Shown here one piece after another: positions 29,604-40,866 of a DNA stretch of 64,000 bases (within the stretch, counting starts at the first letter, position 1; each line of letters opens with the position of its first letter). Source of the DNA: Bacillus mojavensis RO-H-1 = KCTC 3706 (GTDB lineage: Bacteria; Bacillota; Bacilli; Bacillales; Bacillaceae); the NCBI RefSeq assembly GCF_000245335.1, contig NZ_JH600304.1:62001-126000 (forward strand), in the 5' to 3' direction. The position numbers were made by a program, and so were the translations under genes. The notes beneath the pieces were generated by a model. The model did no database searches. It saw only the letters and a list, made by a program, of their open reading frames with translations, and was not told the origin of the DNA.

Positions 29604-31644
29604 TTATTTTACAATAAGGGCATTCATATTAGCAAAGGACTTGATCTGATCCGCCAAGTTTACCATTTGCGCTAATCGGTTTGCCTTTAATGCCTCGTTA
29701 TCAGCAATAACCATCGTATGGTCGAAATAAGCATCGATCGGTTCCTTCAAGGCTGCTAGTGAAGAAAGTGCCGCCTCATAATCTTTTTTGCTGAAGCTTT
29801 CCTGCAGATTTTGTTTAGCAGTTTGATAAGCTTCGTACAGCTTCGCTTCGTATTCATTTTCGAACAATTCAGGCTGAATATCCCCGCGAACTCCTTTTTT
29901 GCTGATAGAGATCACTCGGCCTAAAGCTTCAGCTGTTTCTTTAAAGCCCGAGGCACCCAGTTTTTTGTTCCAGCACTTGCGCTTTGTGGAGCGCTGAATA
30001 CGGCTCAAGCTCAGAGCTTTCCAGCACGGCATCTATTACATCATGTCTGATCTGCTCCGCATTTAAGACGTATTTTAGACGCTGAGTGAAGAAATCTAAC
30101 AGTTCGGTTTCTTTTTCCGTTTGTACGAAAGTCAGCAGCTCTTCAAACGAAATGCCCCAGTTCCGGTCAAGCAGAATCGCAACAATACCGCTCGCTTGGC
30201 GGCGCAAGCCGTAAGGATCCTGTGAACCAGTCGGAATGACGCCAATAGAGAAGAAGGATGCGATTGTATCCAGCTTATCCGCCATTGCCACGACTGCCCC
30301 AGTGAAAGTGGTAGGCGTTTCTCCGCCTGCGGATCTAGGCATATAGTGTTCGTTGACAGCCGCCGCTACAGCATCATGTTCGCCAAGCATTCTCGCATAC
30401 TTTTCACCCATAATTCCTTGAAGCTCAGGGAATTCATATATCATATGTGTCACAAGGTCGAACTTAGAAATTTCAGCAGCACGTTTCACGTGTTTTAATG
30501 TATCTTCATCAGCTTGAAGACGGACAGCAAGCTTCTCTGCGATCGCTGTTACTCTTCTTACCTTATCAGCGAGAGAGCCAAGCTCTTCATGGAACACAAT
30601 GTTTTCAAGCTTTTTCACATTTTCATCAATGTTCAGCTTCTGATCTTCCTTGTAGAAGAAGGAAGCATCGGATAAACGTGCACGCAGCACTTTCTCATTG
30701 CCTCGCGCGACATTTTCGATCGCGTGGCTGTTTCCGTTACGGACTGTGATAAAGTAAGGAAGCAAATCTCCGTTCTTGTCTTTAACAGGAAAATAGCGCT
30801 GATGCTCTTTCATTGTCGTTACAAGCACTTCCTCAGGAATGGACAGGAACTCAGATTCAAATGAGCCGTAAAGAGCCGTCGGATACTCTACTAAATGATT
30901 GACTTCATCAAGGAGGTCCTCGTCAACCGGAATACTCCATTTGTTTTCTTCGGCCATTGCTTCCAGCTGCGATTGAATCATCTGTTTGCGAACATTTGGA
31001 TCAGCAATCACATGCTGCTCTTTCAGCTGTTCTTCATAACTTGAAGGCGATTCAATAGACACTTCATGCCCCAGGAAACGGTGCCCCTGTGTCGTCCGGC
31101 CTGACTCCACATTTGTGATTGCAAACGGTATGACATCCTGGCCAAATAAAGCGACAATCCATTTAATCGGACGGATATAACGCAGATCTTCATTTCCCCA
31201 TCTCATGTTTTTCGGGAAATGAAGGCTTGTAATTAAGCTGTTCAGTTCAGGCAGAAGTGTTTTGGTTTCTTGGCCTGCTTGGAATTTTTGCACAAAAACA
31301 TATTCTGTGCCTTTTATTTCTTTCATGTACAAGTCTTCCACGCTGGCACCTTGCCCTTTTAAAAACCCAATCGCCGCTTTTGTCCAGTTGCCGTCAGCAT
31401 CAAGGGCGATTTTTTTTGCAGGCCCTTTTGCTTCTTCTTTTATATCATCCTGCTTTTCTGCTACACCCTTTACGAAAACAGCAAGGCGTCTCGGTGTATT
31501 AAAAAGCTTCACTTCACCGTGTGCGATATTTTTTTCTGCAAGCCAGCCTGTCAGCTTTTCGCCAAGCTGAACCATGCTTTCATTCAAAAAGCGCGCCGGC
31601 ATTTCCTCTAATCCGATCTCTAAAAGTAAATCCTGTTTACTCAT
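29604..31644 (-). pseudogene. glyS: Glycyl-tRNA synthetase beta subunit GlyS, frameshifted near the C-terminus
   Basis: Beta subunit of the alpha2-beta2 glycyl-tRNA synthetase, which binds tRNA-Gly. The frame from ATG 31644 runs 560 residues to HKAQVLEQK and then ends as TGCLGL-stop. The missing end (LGASGFKETAEALG to MNALIVK) is open in the next frame. The junction is six T on the plus strand (29961-29966); five would give EQK-LGASG. The total of 2041 bp is one more than 2040 for the 679-residue family length. The lost part is the C-terminal anticodon-binding (DALR-like) region. The gene overlaps glyQ by 8 bp and is expected to be essential, so an assembly error is the simplest reading. Confidence 0.95.
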
Positions 31645-32524
31645 GAGAAGAACCCTCCCCTTTAAGCATTGGGAACCCTAGTTTTTCTCGTTCCTCATAA
31701 TAGGTTTTTGCGACTTTTCTTGCTAAATTCCGCACTCTTCCGATATAGCCTGTCCGCTCTGTAACAGAGATTGCCCCTTTGGCATCAAGAAGGTTGAATG
31801 TGTGCGAGCATTTAAGCACGTAGTCATATGCAGGATGCACAAGACCGTTATCCATTTGCTTGATCGCTTCTTTTTCATACGTGCTGAATAATTGGAACAG
31901 CATATCAACATCAGATGTTTCAAATGTATAAACGGAATGCTCGTACTCAGCCATCATGAATAAATCTTTCACGGTAAACCCTGACGTCCACTCAAGATCA
32001 AATACATTTTCTTTATCTTGAATATAAGATGCCAGACGCTCAATTCCGTATGTAATCTCAACGGAAACAGGCTTACACTCGAGTCCTCCAACCTGCTGGA
32101 AATACGTGAATTGTGTAATTTCCATTCCGTCAAGCCATACTTCCCAGCCAAGACCCGCACAGCCTAAAGACGGATTTTCCCAGTTGTCTTCAACGAAACG
32201 GATGTCATGCTCAAGCGGATCAATTCCGAGAGCGCGCAAAGAGTCTAAATACAGCTCTTGAATGTTATCAGGTGACGGTTTAATGATGACCTGAAATTGA
32301 TGATGCTGATAAAGTCTGTTCGGGTTTTCTCCATATCGGCCGTCAGCTGGGCGTCTTGACGGCTCAACGTAAGCCACTTTCCACGGCTCAGGACCGATAC
32401 TGCGCAAAAATGTATACGGGCTCATCGTGCCGGCCCCTTTTTCTACATCGTATGCCTGCATGAGCACACAGCCTTCATTGGACCAATGCTTCTGCAGGGT
32501 TAGAATCATGTCTTGAATATTCAT
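31637..32524 (-). CDS. glyQ: Glycyl-tRNA synthetase alpha subunit GlyQ
   Basis: Catalytic class II subunit that activates glycine and charges tRNA-Gly with GlyS. Typical features are the N-terminus [27 protein letters not shown] (about 66-78), [14 protein letters not shown] and [18 protein letters not shown] at 32524 gives 295 residues, the family length; the frame is open farther upstream into the leader RNA but unrelated. A T-box riboswitch precedes it. Confidence 0.97.
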   Translation of the reverse strand: MNIQDMILTLQKHWSNEGCVLMQAYDVEKGAGTMSPYTFLRSIGPEPWKVAYVEPSRRPADGRYGENPNRLYQHHQFQVIIKPSPDNIQELYLDSLRALGIDPLEHDIRFVEDNWENPSLGCAGLGWEVWLDGMEITQFTYFQQVGGLECKPVSVEITYGIERLASYIQDKENVFDLEWTSGFTVKDLFMMAEYEHSVYTFETSDVDMLFQLFSTYEKEAIKQMDNGLVHPAYDYVLKCSHTFNLLDAKGAISVTERTGYIGRVRNLARKVAKTYYEEREKLGFPMLKGEGSSHE

Positions 32525-32571
32525 TTCAAGCACCTCCACTTTTCTTTCATAAAATTGCTGCGGCAGCAACC

Positions 32572-32780
32572 AAAAAACTCCCGTCTCTATGCTTGCCAGC
32601 CGCAAACATAGGGACGAGAGTTCTCCCGCGGTTCCACCCTAGTTGCTGAGAACCAAATCCCAGCCTCTTTTTTAAAATTGCTCAAGAATGCCTTTCGTTG
32701 CGTGCTCATCCTTAGCTTACACCGTCCTAAGGTCGCTTTTATGAGGTATACGCAAGTACTTCTTTCTCTCACTGCAACAT
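32572..32780 (-). promoter_or_regulatory. glyQS T-box riboswitch leader
   Basis: Read on the minus strand, the leader has a Stem I with a specifier loop holding GGC (Gly codon; plus-strand 32690-32692), the T-box core AGGGTGGAACCGCG (32640-32627) and a terminator stem (CTCTCGTCCCTATG with CATAGAGACGGGAG) followed by six T at 32577-32572. Uncharged tRNA-Gly pairs with the specifier and with the T-box bulge, favouring the antiterminator. It closely matches the well studied B. subtilis glyQS leader in layout. Confidence 0.96.
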
Positions 32781-32795
32781 ATTTTATAATAAATG

Positions 32796-32824
32796 ATCAT
32801 ATAAAAAGATGGGCCAGATGTCAA
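32796..32824 (-). promoter_or_regulatory. Sigma-A promoter for glyQS
   Basis: Minus strand TTGACA (32824-32819), 17-bp spacer, TATGAT (32801-32796), just upstream of the T-box leader. The -35 overlaps the last codons of recO. Confidence 0.8.
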
Positions 32825-33588
32825 CTTTTGTTTTCACCCATAAGATGTTTCATGCTCTCCATTTGATCTAAAAAGCGCTTCGATTTCAGATAAACTCCTG
32901 AATATTCTTCGTAGTACAAGTCAATAACTTGCTTTACTTCATCTTTCGTTTCCTGCTTTAAGGACACATTGCCAATCCTTGAAAGATCAAAGTAATAAAA
33001 CAATCTCAATAGCCTTGCCGTTTGCGGTTTAATCGGCACCTTGTAAGGGTCTTTGTCAAAGCAGCGGTGGCAAATAAAACCGTTATCGCGAACAGAAAAA
33101 TGGAATGTCCCATCCTGGCTTTTACAATGTACACAGTGATTAAGCTCAGGATACAGTCCCATCACAGCAAGCATCTTCATTTGAACAATGAAGGTGATAA
33201 CATCCGGGTCAGTTCCTTCATCAAGCTGTTTAAAGGATTCTAAAATAAATTCAAACAAATAGGGATTTGGTTTTTTTTCTTCTGTGCCTTTGTCAACAAG
33301 CTCGGCAATAAAAGCTGCATATGCAGTTAAAAACAAATCCTCTCTGATGCCTCTCATGCTGAGAATCATTTCACCCTGCTGAAGGGTTCCGAGGCCTGTT
33401 GTTTTCTGCATTAAGAATGAACCATACAAAAAGGGCTGGCTGACTGCTGATAAACGGCTGTTCGGTTTTTTGGCTCCTCTGGCCATAACACCTATTTTTC
33501 CGTGCTCTCTTGTCAGTAAAGTAACTATTTTATTCGTCTCTCCGTAATCATTGGTACGAAGAACGATTCCTTCACATTTTGTCAGCAT
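32821..33588 (-). CDS. recO: DNA repair protein RecO
   Basis: Recombination mediator that anneals single strands and helps load RecA. The N-terminal OB fold (about 1-80, [27 protein letters not shown]) is followed by a helical domain with a zinc-type cysteine cluster: CVHCKSQDG and CHRC (about 155-180). Length is 255 residues. It follows era with only the small gene yqzL between. Confidence 0.95.
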   Translation of the reverse strand: MLTKCEGIVLRTNDYGETNKIVTLLTREHGKIGVMARGAKKPNSRLSAVSQPFLYGSFLMQKTTGLGTLQQGEMILSMRGIREDLFLTAYAAFIAELVDKGTEEKKPNPYLFEFILESFKQLDEGTDPDVITFIVQMKMLAVMGLYPELNHCVHCKSQDGTFHFSVRDNGFICHRCFDKDPYKVPIKPQTARLLRLFYYFDLSRIGNVSLKQETKDEVKQVIDLYYEEYSGVYLKSKRFLDQMESMKHLMGENKS

Positions 33589-33624
33589 TTCCGCACCTTC
33601 CTAAAACAGGAGCGGTCAAGAGGT

Positions 33625-33770
33625 CTATAAAATTGGAAAATCAAATCGGGCTAGCTCATCTTCTAGTTCTTCGGGTCTTTCCATGTTCTTCTTTTTCCAG
33701 TTTCTTTAAAAAGAAGATACGTATCAACATTTCCTGTTTGAGAAAATACGTTCCAGGTAAAATTCAACAC
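33625..33770 (-). pseudogene. yqzL: Small protein YqzL, frameshifted
   Basis: Between era and recO B. subtilis carries the 47-residue YqzL. Here GTG at 33770 (AAAGGTGGG upstream) starts LNFTWNVFSQTGNVDTYLLFKE, which then runs into TGKRRTWK and a stop. The conserved C-terminus MERPEELEDELARFDFPIL-stop is open in another frame. The distance is 146 bp against 144 expected, so two extra bases lie between about 33685 and 33706, in an A-rich stretch (perhaps one A each in GAAAC and GAAGAAC). Function is unknown. Confidence 0.8.
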
Positions 33771-33913
33771 AAGAAACCCACCTTTCTGTAGTTAAACTAG
33801 CTTACCTAAACTCCAAATTCTTACCTTTATCTTGACCAGATGTCCTCCATTTCATGTTAAACAAAATTTGCTAAGTTATCCCTGTTCATGTGAGATAATG
33901 ACACAGCAAGAGA

Positions 33914-35231
<1,318 letters not shown>

Positions 35232-35330
35232 CTATAATGGTACCGCTATCACTTTATATTTTACATAATAGCGCTCCTTTTTTCACGCCCATTTCTAAAA
35301 ATGTAAAATAAATGTAAGAATTTTCAGCCA

Positions 35331-35702
35331 TTACAGCTTTGGCAAAAAAATAAGTAAACCAATAATACACGAAATCACGGCAAAAACGCAAACAGCCCCG
35401 GCAGCAGCGTCCTTAGCCGCCTTCGCAAGCGGGTGATGTTTATCTGTTACTAAATCAACCGTGTGTTCAATAGCTGTATTTAAAAGCTCTAGCGAAAGCA
35501 TTCCGCCGATCAAAAGAAAAATAATAGCCCACTCTGTCAAGCTGAGATTAATGAGAAAACCGCAAATGATAACGGCGCAGGCAGCCGCGGCATGAAATTG
35601 AAAATTCCGCTCCGTCCGCGCCGTTTTCCATATGCCCCGTCCTGCGTGCACGAAGCTCATTAGGAATCGCTTCAGCTCATTTCTATGATCTCTTGAGTCC
35701 AT
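35331..35702 (-). CDS. dgkA: Undecaprenol kinase DgkA
   Basis: Membrane kinase of the prokaryotic diacylglycerol kinase family; in Gram-positives it phosphorylates undecaprenol, recycling the cell-wall lipid carrier. It has three membrane segments in 123 residues and the active-site signature LELLNTAIEHTVDLVTDKHHPLAKAAKDAAAGAV (about 64-97) with catalytic Glu and metal-binding residues. It overlaps ybeY by 20 bp. Confidence 0.94.
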   Translation of the reverse strand: MDSRDHRNELKRFLMSFVHAGRGIWKTARTERNFQFHAAAACAVIICGFLINLSLTEWAIIFLLIGGMLSLELLNTAIEHTVDLVTDKHHPLAKAAKDAAAGAVCVFAVISCIIGLLIFLPKL

Positions 35703-36156
35703 AGGCGTCCAGCAAATCCTTTTGCTTAGTAAACATCTCCTCTTCTTCCTCTTTCGTCATATGGTCATATCCTAAAAGATGCAGGAATCCATGTACCGCT
35801 AGAAAGCCAAGCTCTCTCTTGAAAGAATGGTTATATTCTTCAGCCTGCTCTCTTGTACGATCTGCACTGATGATAATGTCACCTAAAACCGGCGGCATTT
35901 CAGCACCGACAATTTCAACTTCATCTTCTCCCTCTTCTTCAAGAGCAAATGAAATGACGTCTGTCGGCGTATCCTTTCCCCGATACTCTTTATTGATCTG
36001 CTGAATGTCTTCATTGGTAACGATCGTGACAGAAACCTCAGCCTGATCCTGAACTCCTTCGCGCTCAGCGGCAAATTGAAGCAGATTTTCTACTTCTTTA
36101 AGCATCTCTTCAGAGACACTTCCGGTTTCATCTACGATATCAATCAGTAAACTCAT
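35683..36156 (-). CDS. ybeY: Endoribonuclease YbeY (YqfG)
   Basis: Zinc-dependent RNase needed for 16S rRNA 3' end maturation and ribosome quality control. The three histidines of the H-x3-H-x5-H motif are in HGFLHLLGYDH (about 118-128), and the Arg needed for activity is in the central region. Length is 157 residues. It abuts pgpH upstream and overlaps dgkA downstream. Confidence 0.95.
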   Translation of the reverse strand: MSLLIDIVDETGSVSEEMLKEVENLLQFAAEREGVQDQAEVSVTIVTNEDIQQINKEYRGKDTPTDVISFALEEEGEDEVEIVGAEMPPVLGDIIISADRTREQAEEYNHSFKRELGFLAVHGFLHLLGYDHMTKEEEEEMFTKQKDLLDAYGLKRS

Positions 36157-38292
36157 CTATTTCACCTTCTTAGTAGCCTCCGGATATTCAATCCGGGAGT
36201 GGAAAATTCCTTTTAATGTTGCACAAAGCGTTTTTGCAATTGTATCAAGCTCTTTAAATGTCAAATCGCATTCACTAAACTGTCCGTCCTGAAGCTTATC
36301 GGATATAATGCCCCGGACAAGCTTTTCAATTCGTTCAGGATTTGGATTATGCATCGATCTGACAGCCGCTTCGACACTGTCTGCCACTGAGATAATCGCG
36401 GCTTCTTTTGACTGCGGCTTCGGCCCCGGGTAACGGAATTCTTCCTCTGTAATCTGATCGCCTTTTTCCTTCGCTTTATAATAAAAGAATTTCAAAAGAG
36501 AAGTCCCGTGGTGCTGCTCAGCAATATCCACAAGCTCCTTTGGAAATTTATAGCTCCTCAGCATATTCGCCCCGTCAGTGGTATGCGAAATAATGATATT
36601 TTTACTGAGCTGCGGAGAAAGCTTATCATGTGGATTGTCAATATTCATTTGATTTTCAATAAAATACTGCGGCCGCTTTGTTTTCCCAAGGTCGTGGTAA
36701 TACGCACCGACTCTTGCAAGCAAACCATTTGCCCCTACCGCCTCACAGGCGGCCTCTGACAAATTTGCAACCATGACGCTGTGGTGATATGTACCTGGTG
36801 TTTCTGTCAGTATTTTTCGAAGCAGCGGATGGTTAGGGTTGGACAGCTCAATCAGCCTCATTGTGGACAAAATGCCGAAGCCTGTCTCAAAAAACGGCAT
36901 AAGCCCGATAATTAATACAGAGGAAGCAAAGCCCGACACAACTCCCATCAGCATGAGCGTCCCGATTTCCAGACCTGACAGCGCGGTGTTTTGAATCAAT
37001 AATAGAGATAGAACCACAATCATATTGATAAACGCCACAAAAAGTCCGGTCTGCAATATTTTTGATCTGCCATTGTGTTTTCCTAAAAACAAAACACCAG
37101 AAATACCGCTGATCAAATAATAAATACCAATGACATAATTAAATGTTCCTGTCACACCTTGATTAAACATCATACTTCCGCAAATCGCAAGAATGATACT
37201 TCCTAAAATGGCGATTCGTTCATTCATCAGCAGCTTAATTAAGATCGCGCCGGCCGCAATGGGGACAAGATAGCCAATATTGTTATATTCCATCTTTTGA
37301 AATAAACTGACAACCTCCATAATAACAAGTAAAAGCGTTGTAATAATGGAGAATAATAAGATCGACTTTTGTTTGAATTTCAGATTTTGATTCTGTTTTT
37401 CGAAATAGTAAACAAGTGTAGCTATGAAAAGCCCAATCATAATCAATAGACCGCTGATCGGCTTGAACAAATTGGAGTTATTTAATAATCCGGTCAGCTC
37501 AAGTTTTCTGTATACTTCCCGATCAATGAGGTCATTTTCTTCCACGAGCACCTGCCCCTGTTTGATCTGAACCTGCTGAACATTGTCTGACGCTTCCTGG
37601 CGCTTTGCCTCTGTTGCTTTCGGATCGAAGACGTAATTCGGAATGATGGCGTAACGCCCGATTTCCGTGGCGGCTCCCAAATATTTGGACGGAATAGAAT
37701 TACTCTTCAGTTCTTTTTCCACTTTATCTTTTGCTTCAGATAATTTATCCGACGGGATTTCACTGCTCATCACTGAGTTTACTGCTGTTATGACAGTATC
37801 TCTGACAAATGAAAAATCTTCATGGTCCGCCTTCAGCAAAGTCTTGATGGCTTCCTCTGATATAGAATCATTCACATCTGACGTCAGCTTATTCTTCACC
37901 GACTTAATCATTGATTTTTCTGATGGTGAACTGCTGTCTTCTTCTGCTGAGTTTTTCACTTCACTAATACTGTCAAATATCGATGACACAAGATCAATTC
38001 GATTGTCTGTATAATCCTTCTTTAAGGTATATTGATCTTCGACCGCATCCTCAGCAGCTTGCTTTTTTTCCTCTGTCGCTTTTTGATCTTCCACGGTTGC
38101 CGGAGCATAAATGGTCTTGTCGCTGACTGAAAACAGGTCTAAATCAAGCGATTCCGGCTTCACATGTACAAAAAGCAATGCGAACATAATCGCAGCCAGC
38201 AGAAGATACAGCAGTACATGCATGGAGCGTGCATTTTTAAAGCCGCGCCACTTTGTTGAGCCGCTTTTGGTCTTCCCCTTCTTTTTCAACAC
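36157..38292 (-). CDS. pgpH: Cyclic-di-AMP phosphodiesterase PgpH (YqfF)
   Basis: Membrane HD-domain enzyme that hydrolyses c-di-AMP to pApA. It has a basic N-terminal tail, a first membrane segment (about 25-42) and a large extracellular 7TMR-HDED domain (about 43-280). Seven membrane segments follow (about 285-465), then a cytoplasmic HD domain with TPGTYHHSVMVANL, ARVGAYYHDLGK (HD pair near residue 545) and ISVADSVEAAVRS. Length is 711 residues. The start is GTG at 38292 with GAGGAGG upstream. The stop abuts the ybeY start. Confidence 0.95.
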   Translation of the reverse strand: MLKKKGKTKSGSTKWRGFKNARSMHVLLYLLLAAIMFALLFVHVKPESLDLDLFSVSDKTIYAPATVEDQKATEEKKQAAEDAVEDQYTLKKDYTDNRIDLVSSIFDSISEVKNSAEEDSSSPSEKSMIKSVKNKLTSDVNDSISEEAIKTLLKADHEDFSFVRDTVITAVNSVMSSEIPSDKLSEAKDKVEKELKSNSIPSKYLGAATEIGRYAIIPNYVFDPKATEAKRQEASDNVQQVQIKQGQVLVEENDLIDREVYRKLELTGLLNNSNLFKPISGLLIMIGLFIATLVYYFEKQNQNLKFKQKSILLFSIITTLLLVIMEVVSLFQKMEYNNIGYLVPIAAGAILIKLLMNERIAILGSIILAICGSMMFNQGVTGTFNYVIGIYYLISGISGVLFLGKHNGRSKILQTGLFVAFINMIVVLSLLLIQNTALSGLEIGTLMLMGVVSGFASSVLIIGLMPFFETGFGILSTMRLIELSNPNHPLLRKILTETPGTYHHSVMVANLSEAACEAVGANGLLARVGAYYHDLGKTKRPQYFIENQMNIDNPHDKLSPQLSKNIIISHTTDGANMLRSYKFPKELVDIAEQHHGTSLLKFFYYKAKEKGDQITEEEFRYPGPKPQSKEAAIISVADSVEAAVRSMHNPNPERIEKLVRGIISDKLQDGQFSECDLTFKELDTIAKTLCATLKGIFHSRIEYPEATKKVK

Positions 38293-38324
38293 AAGAACCT
38301 CCTCTAGAAAATCAAGCTGATAAG

Positions 38325-38358
38325 CAAAAATGACCCGATAACGCGCGATCGGGTCATT
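38325..38358 (-). terminator. Terminator-like hairpin between phoH and pgpH
   Basis: Minus-strand AATGACCCGAT and ATCGGGTCATT pair around CGCGCGTT, followed by TTTGC. It directly follows phoH and precedes the pgpH ribosome site, so it may only partly terminate. Confidence 0.8.
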
Positions 38359-38363
38359 CAGGA

Positions 38364-39323
38364 TTAATTTTGCTTATCGTATGCTTCAATAATTTTCGCA
38401 ACAAGCGGATGTCTGACCACGTCTGTCTGGTCCAGTTCAATCACAGAAATGCCGTCGATTTCTTTCAGCATCTCTCTCGCTACTGCAAGTCCCGATTTGA
38501 CGCCTTTCGGCAGATCAATTTGGCTAACGTCACCTGTAATGATCATTTTAGAGCCAAAACCCAGTCTCGTCAAAAACATTTTCATTTGGGCAGGCGTAGT
38601 GTTCTGTGCTTCATCAAGTATAACATAGGCATCATCAAGCGTCCGGCCTCTCATATAAGCGAGCGGAGCGATTTCAATAACTCCTCTTTCCAGCAGACGT
38701 TCTGTATGATCTGTTCCAAGCACATCATGAAGAGCGTCATACAGCGGGCGCAAATAAGGATCTACTTTCTCTTTCAGGTCACCTGGTAAAAAACCGAGGC
38801 TTTCACCGGCTTCTACGGCAGGTCTTGTTAAAATGATTTTTTTAATATGTCCGTTTTTCAATGCGTGGACTGCTTTTACGACAGCAAGATACGTTTTTCC
38901 GGTTCCAGCCGGGCCAATACCGAATACAAGATCATTTCGTTTCATGGCTGCTACGTATTCCCGCTGTCCCATGGTTTTCACACGGATCGATTTGCCTTTT
39001 GCGTTTTTTGTAATTTCTTCTTCATACATGCTTTCAAAATATTCAAGCTCATTCTTTTTTGCCATCTTGATGGCGTAAATCACATCACGTTCAGAGATCT
39101 CTATCCCCTTGCGAATTAATGCGAGAAGTGATCCCAGCAGCCTGTCGGCAATCTGAAACGATTCTTCACCGCCTGAAATATAAATCGTTTCGCCTCGCGT
39201 AATGATATTTACATCCAGATCTTTCTCCATCAGTGCCAAAAAAGAATCTTGATTCCCGAACAGTGAAAGCGCCTCGTCCGGGCTTTTCAATTTTTGATTA
39301 ATCGCAAGTAAATGTTCTGTCAT
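38364..39323 (-). CDS. phoH: PhoH-like ATPase
   Basis: P-loop NTPase of the PhoH/YbeZ family, commonly linked with YbeY and possibly an RNA helicase or ribosome-related ATPase. An N-terminal KH-like region (about 15-90) precedes Walker A GPAGTGKTYLA (about 137-147) and Walker B AYVILDEAQNTTP (about 230-242). Length is 319 residues. It overlaps yqfD by 4 bp. The neighbouring ybeY and era support a role in rRNA processing; this is inference from context. Confidence 0.92.
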   Translation of the reverse strand: MTEHLLAINQKLKSPDEALSLFGNQDSFLALMEKDLDVNIITRGETIYISGGEESFQIADRLLGSLLALIRKGIEISERDVIYAIKMAKKNELEYFESMYEEEITKNAKGKSIRVKTMGQREYVAAMKRNDLVFGIGPAGTGKTYLAVVKAVHALKNGHIKKIILTRPAVEAGESLGFLPGDLKEKVDPYLRPLYDALHDVLGTDHTERLLERGVIEIAPLAYMRGRTLDDAYVILDEAQNTTPAQMKMFLTRLGFGSKMIITGDVSQIDLPKGVKSGLAVAREMLKEIDGISVIELDQTDVVRHPLVAKIIEAYDKQN

Positions 39324-40518
39324 TCTTCAGTCTCCCTGACAATAGGTGTGGTTTGAACGATATCTTCTATAACTTGGTAGAGAATAATCAACTTTACTTT
39401 ACCATTCTCGACTGTCTGGTGCAAAACTTTTTCACTTTTCACCTCGCCGTCCTCGCCTATTTTATTCTCTACATCCCGTTTACCCATTTTGATTCCTTCT
39501 TGAACTGCTTCTTCTTCGGTATATTTTCGCAAAGCCTCTTCACTTTCTCTCGTTTGCTCTTTGATATAAGAAACAGGGAGCTCCAAACCGAGAAAATGAA
39601 GCGAATGCTTCTCTTGTTCTGTTTTTGGATGTTTTAATTCCTCTTTTTTAAACGTCATTCCCCAGATCGGGAAAGCCCATGAGCCAAAAGAAAGCTTGTG
39701 CTTTGTCCTTACTTTGCCCGTATAGACGTTAAATAATGTTTCAAGTGGCACTGTTACTTCAGATCTGTACCAGGTCTCACCGTAAATTTCAGCTTTAGAG
39801 GCGACTTCCTGCTGCTCATCTTCGCTTCCGATTAAGCCGGAGACAAGCATTTGTCCCTTTTCCACATGATCATGAATTGCGGCCATGGGCTGTCCTTTCT
39901 GCACAAACATTCTTGTAATGGTTGCTTTCTTTTTGGCGACAATGTGGCGCGGACTGGCATACTTTTCTTTTTCCGGCTCATTTTTCTCCACAACTTTCAT
40001 ACGGATGGTCGTGCCTTTCAAATCGACTCCGACCCAAGTGATATTGTCTATTCCGTTGGTTAACGATTTTTGTATTTTTTCGGGAGACTGCATTAAAAAC
40101 TGCAATCGCCCTTTTTGGACGCCTATTCCCTTCAGATGCTGCATCATTTGGTGCTCCGTTTCAGGCTTTGCGCCAGTCACTTCAATTTTCCACACCATAT
40201 TGGAGAGCAAAAATAAAAAGGATAAAAAAAAAGCGCAAAACCAATGGTAAATCCTAAATTCAGCTTGGATTTCAGCAATAAGAACGGGAATCCTTTTCGA
40301 TTGATAAAACGGGCTTTACAGTCAAATTCTCTCCTAACACGCCGAAAGGCATGTACATCCTGAAGCTGTATATATAACAAGACGGCTTCTTTCTTTTTTT
40401 TCAGATGAAAGATCGGAATCCCTCTTCTTGTGCATTCATTAAGGAGCCGTTCAATGCCTCGTCCCGTCACTTCAAGCTGGACCTTACCCTCAAAAAAAGA
40501 CAGCCATTTATTTTTCAC
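39320..40518 (-). pseudogene. yqfD: Sporulation protein YqfD, frameshifted
   Basis: YqfD is a membrane protein of about 398 residues conserved in endospore formers, found beside yqfC; its molecular role is not settled. ATG at 40518 opens 113 residues ending TIGFALFFYPFYFCSPIWCGKLK-stop. The rest (from LLSNMVWKIEVTGAKPE to TPIVRETEE, 296 residues from an internal start) continues in another frame. The break is nine A on the plus strand (40224-40232), inside the membrane segment; ten or seven would restore FALFFLSFLFLLSNMVW. Nine-base A/T tracts can also slip during transcription, so some full-length product is possible even if the sequence is right. Confidence 0.88.
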
Positions 40519-40536
40519 AACATTTCCCCCTCGGCT

Positions 40537-40818
40537 TTATGACTCAACATATCGAACGACATCAATCGTACCCTCCAAAAGTATTTCTTCCGGAAGAATC
40601 GCTTTGATCACAAAGTTTTCTCCTGATATGATGCACTGGCCCTGCTTCAGCATCAGCCTCACTTCATTCTCACTGAACAGCAGAAGGCCTCTGTGGTTTT
40701 CTATGTAGATATGAAGTCTGCCGACCATTGTTATCCGCGGCAGATCCATCATAACGTCCGGGGGAATTTCCAATGCTCTTGTCAGCCAAGCTTTTAAACG
40801 ATTCTTTCTATGCCCCAT
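40537..40818 (-). CDS. yqfC: Sporulation protein YqfC
   Basis: Small protein of 93 residues of the YqfC/YabP family, conserved in spore formers and always next to yqfD; YabP relatives act in the mother cell. No catalytic motif is visible. ATG at 40818 (GHRKNRLKAW) follows GAAAGGGGG; an upstream in-frame ATG seven codons earlier overlaps that site. The ribosome site lies inside a hairpin that also looks like a terminator. Confidence 0.87.
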   Translation of the reverse strand: MGHRKNRLKAWLTRALEIPPDVMMDLPRITMVGRLHIYIENHRGLLLFSENEVRLMLKQGQCIISGENFVIKAILPEEILLEGTIDVVRYVES

Positions 40819-40819
40819 A

Positions 40820-40866
40820 CAAAAAGAACCCCCTTTCATCTCATATGTATGATTTGAAAGAGGGTT
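40820..40866 (-). terminator. Terminator-like hairpin overlapping the yqfC ribosome-binding site
   Basis: Minus strand GAACCCTCTTTCA (40866-40854) pairs with TGAAAGGGGGTTC (40838-40826) around 15 bases, followed by TTTTTG (40825-40820) and then the yqfC ATG at 40818. It ends yqfB and at the same time holds the AAAGGGGG ribosome site in its second arm. Confidence 0.82.
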
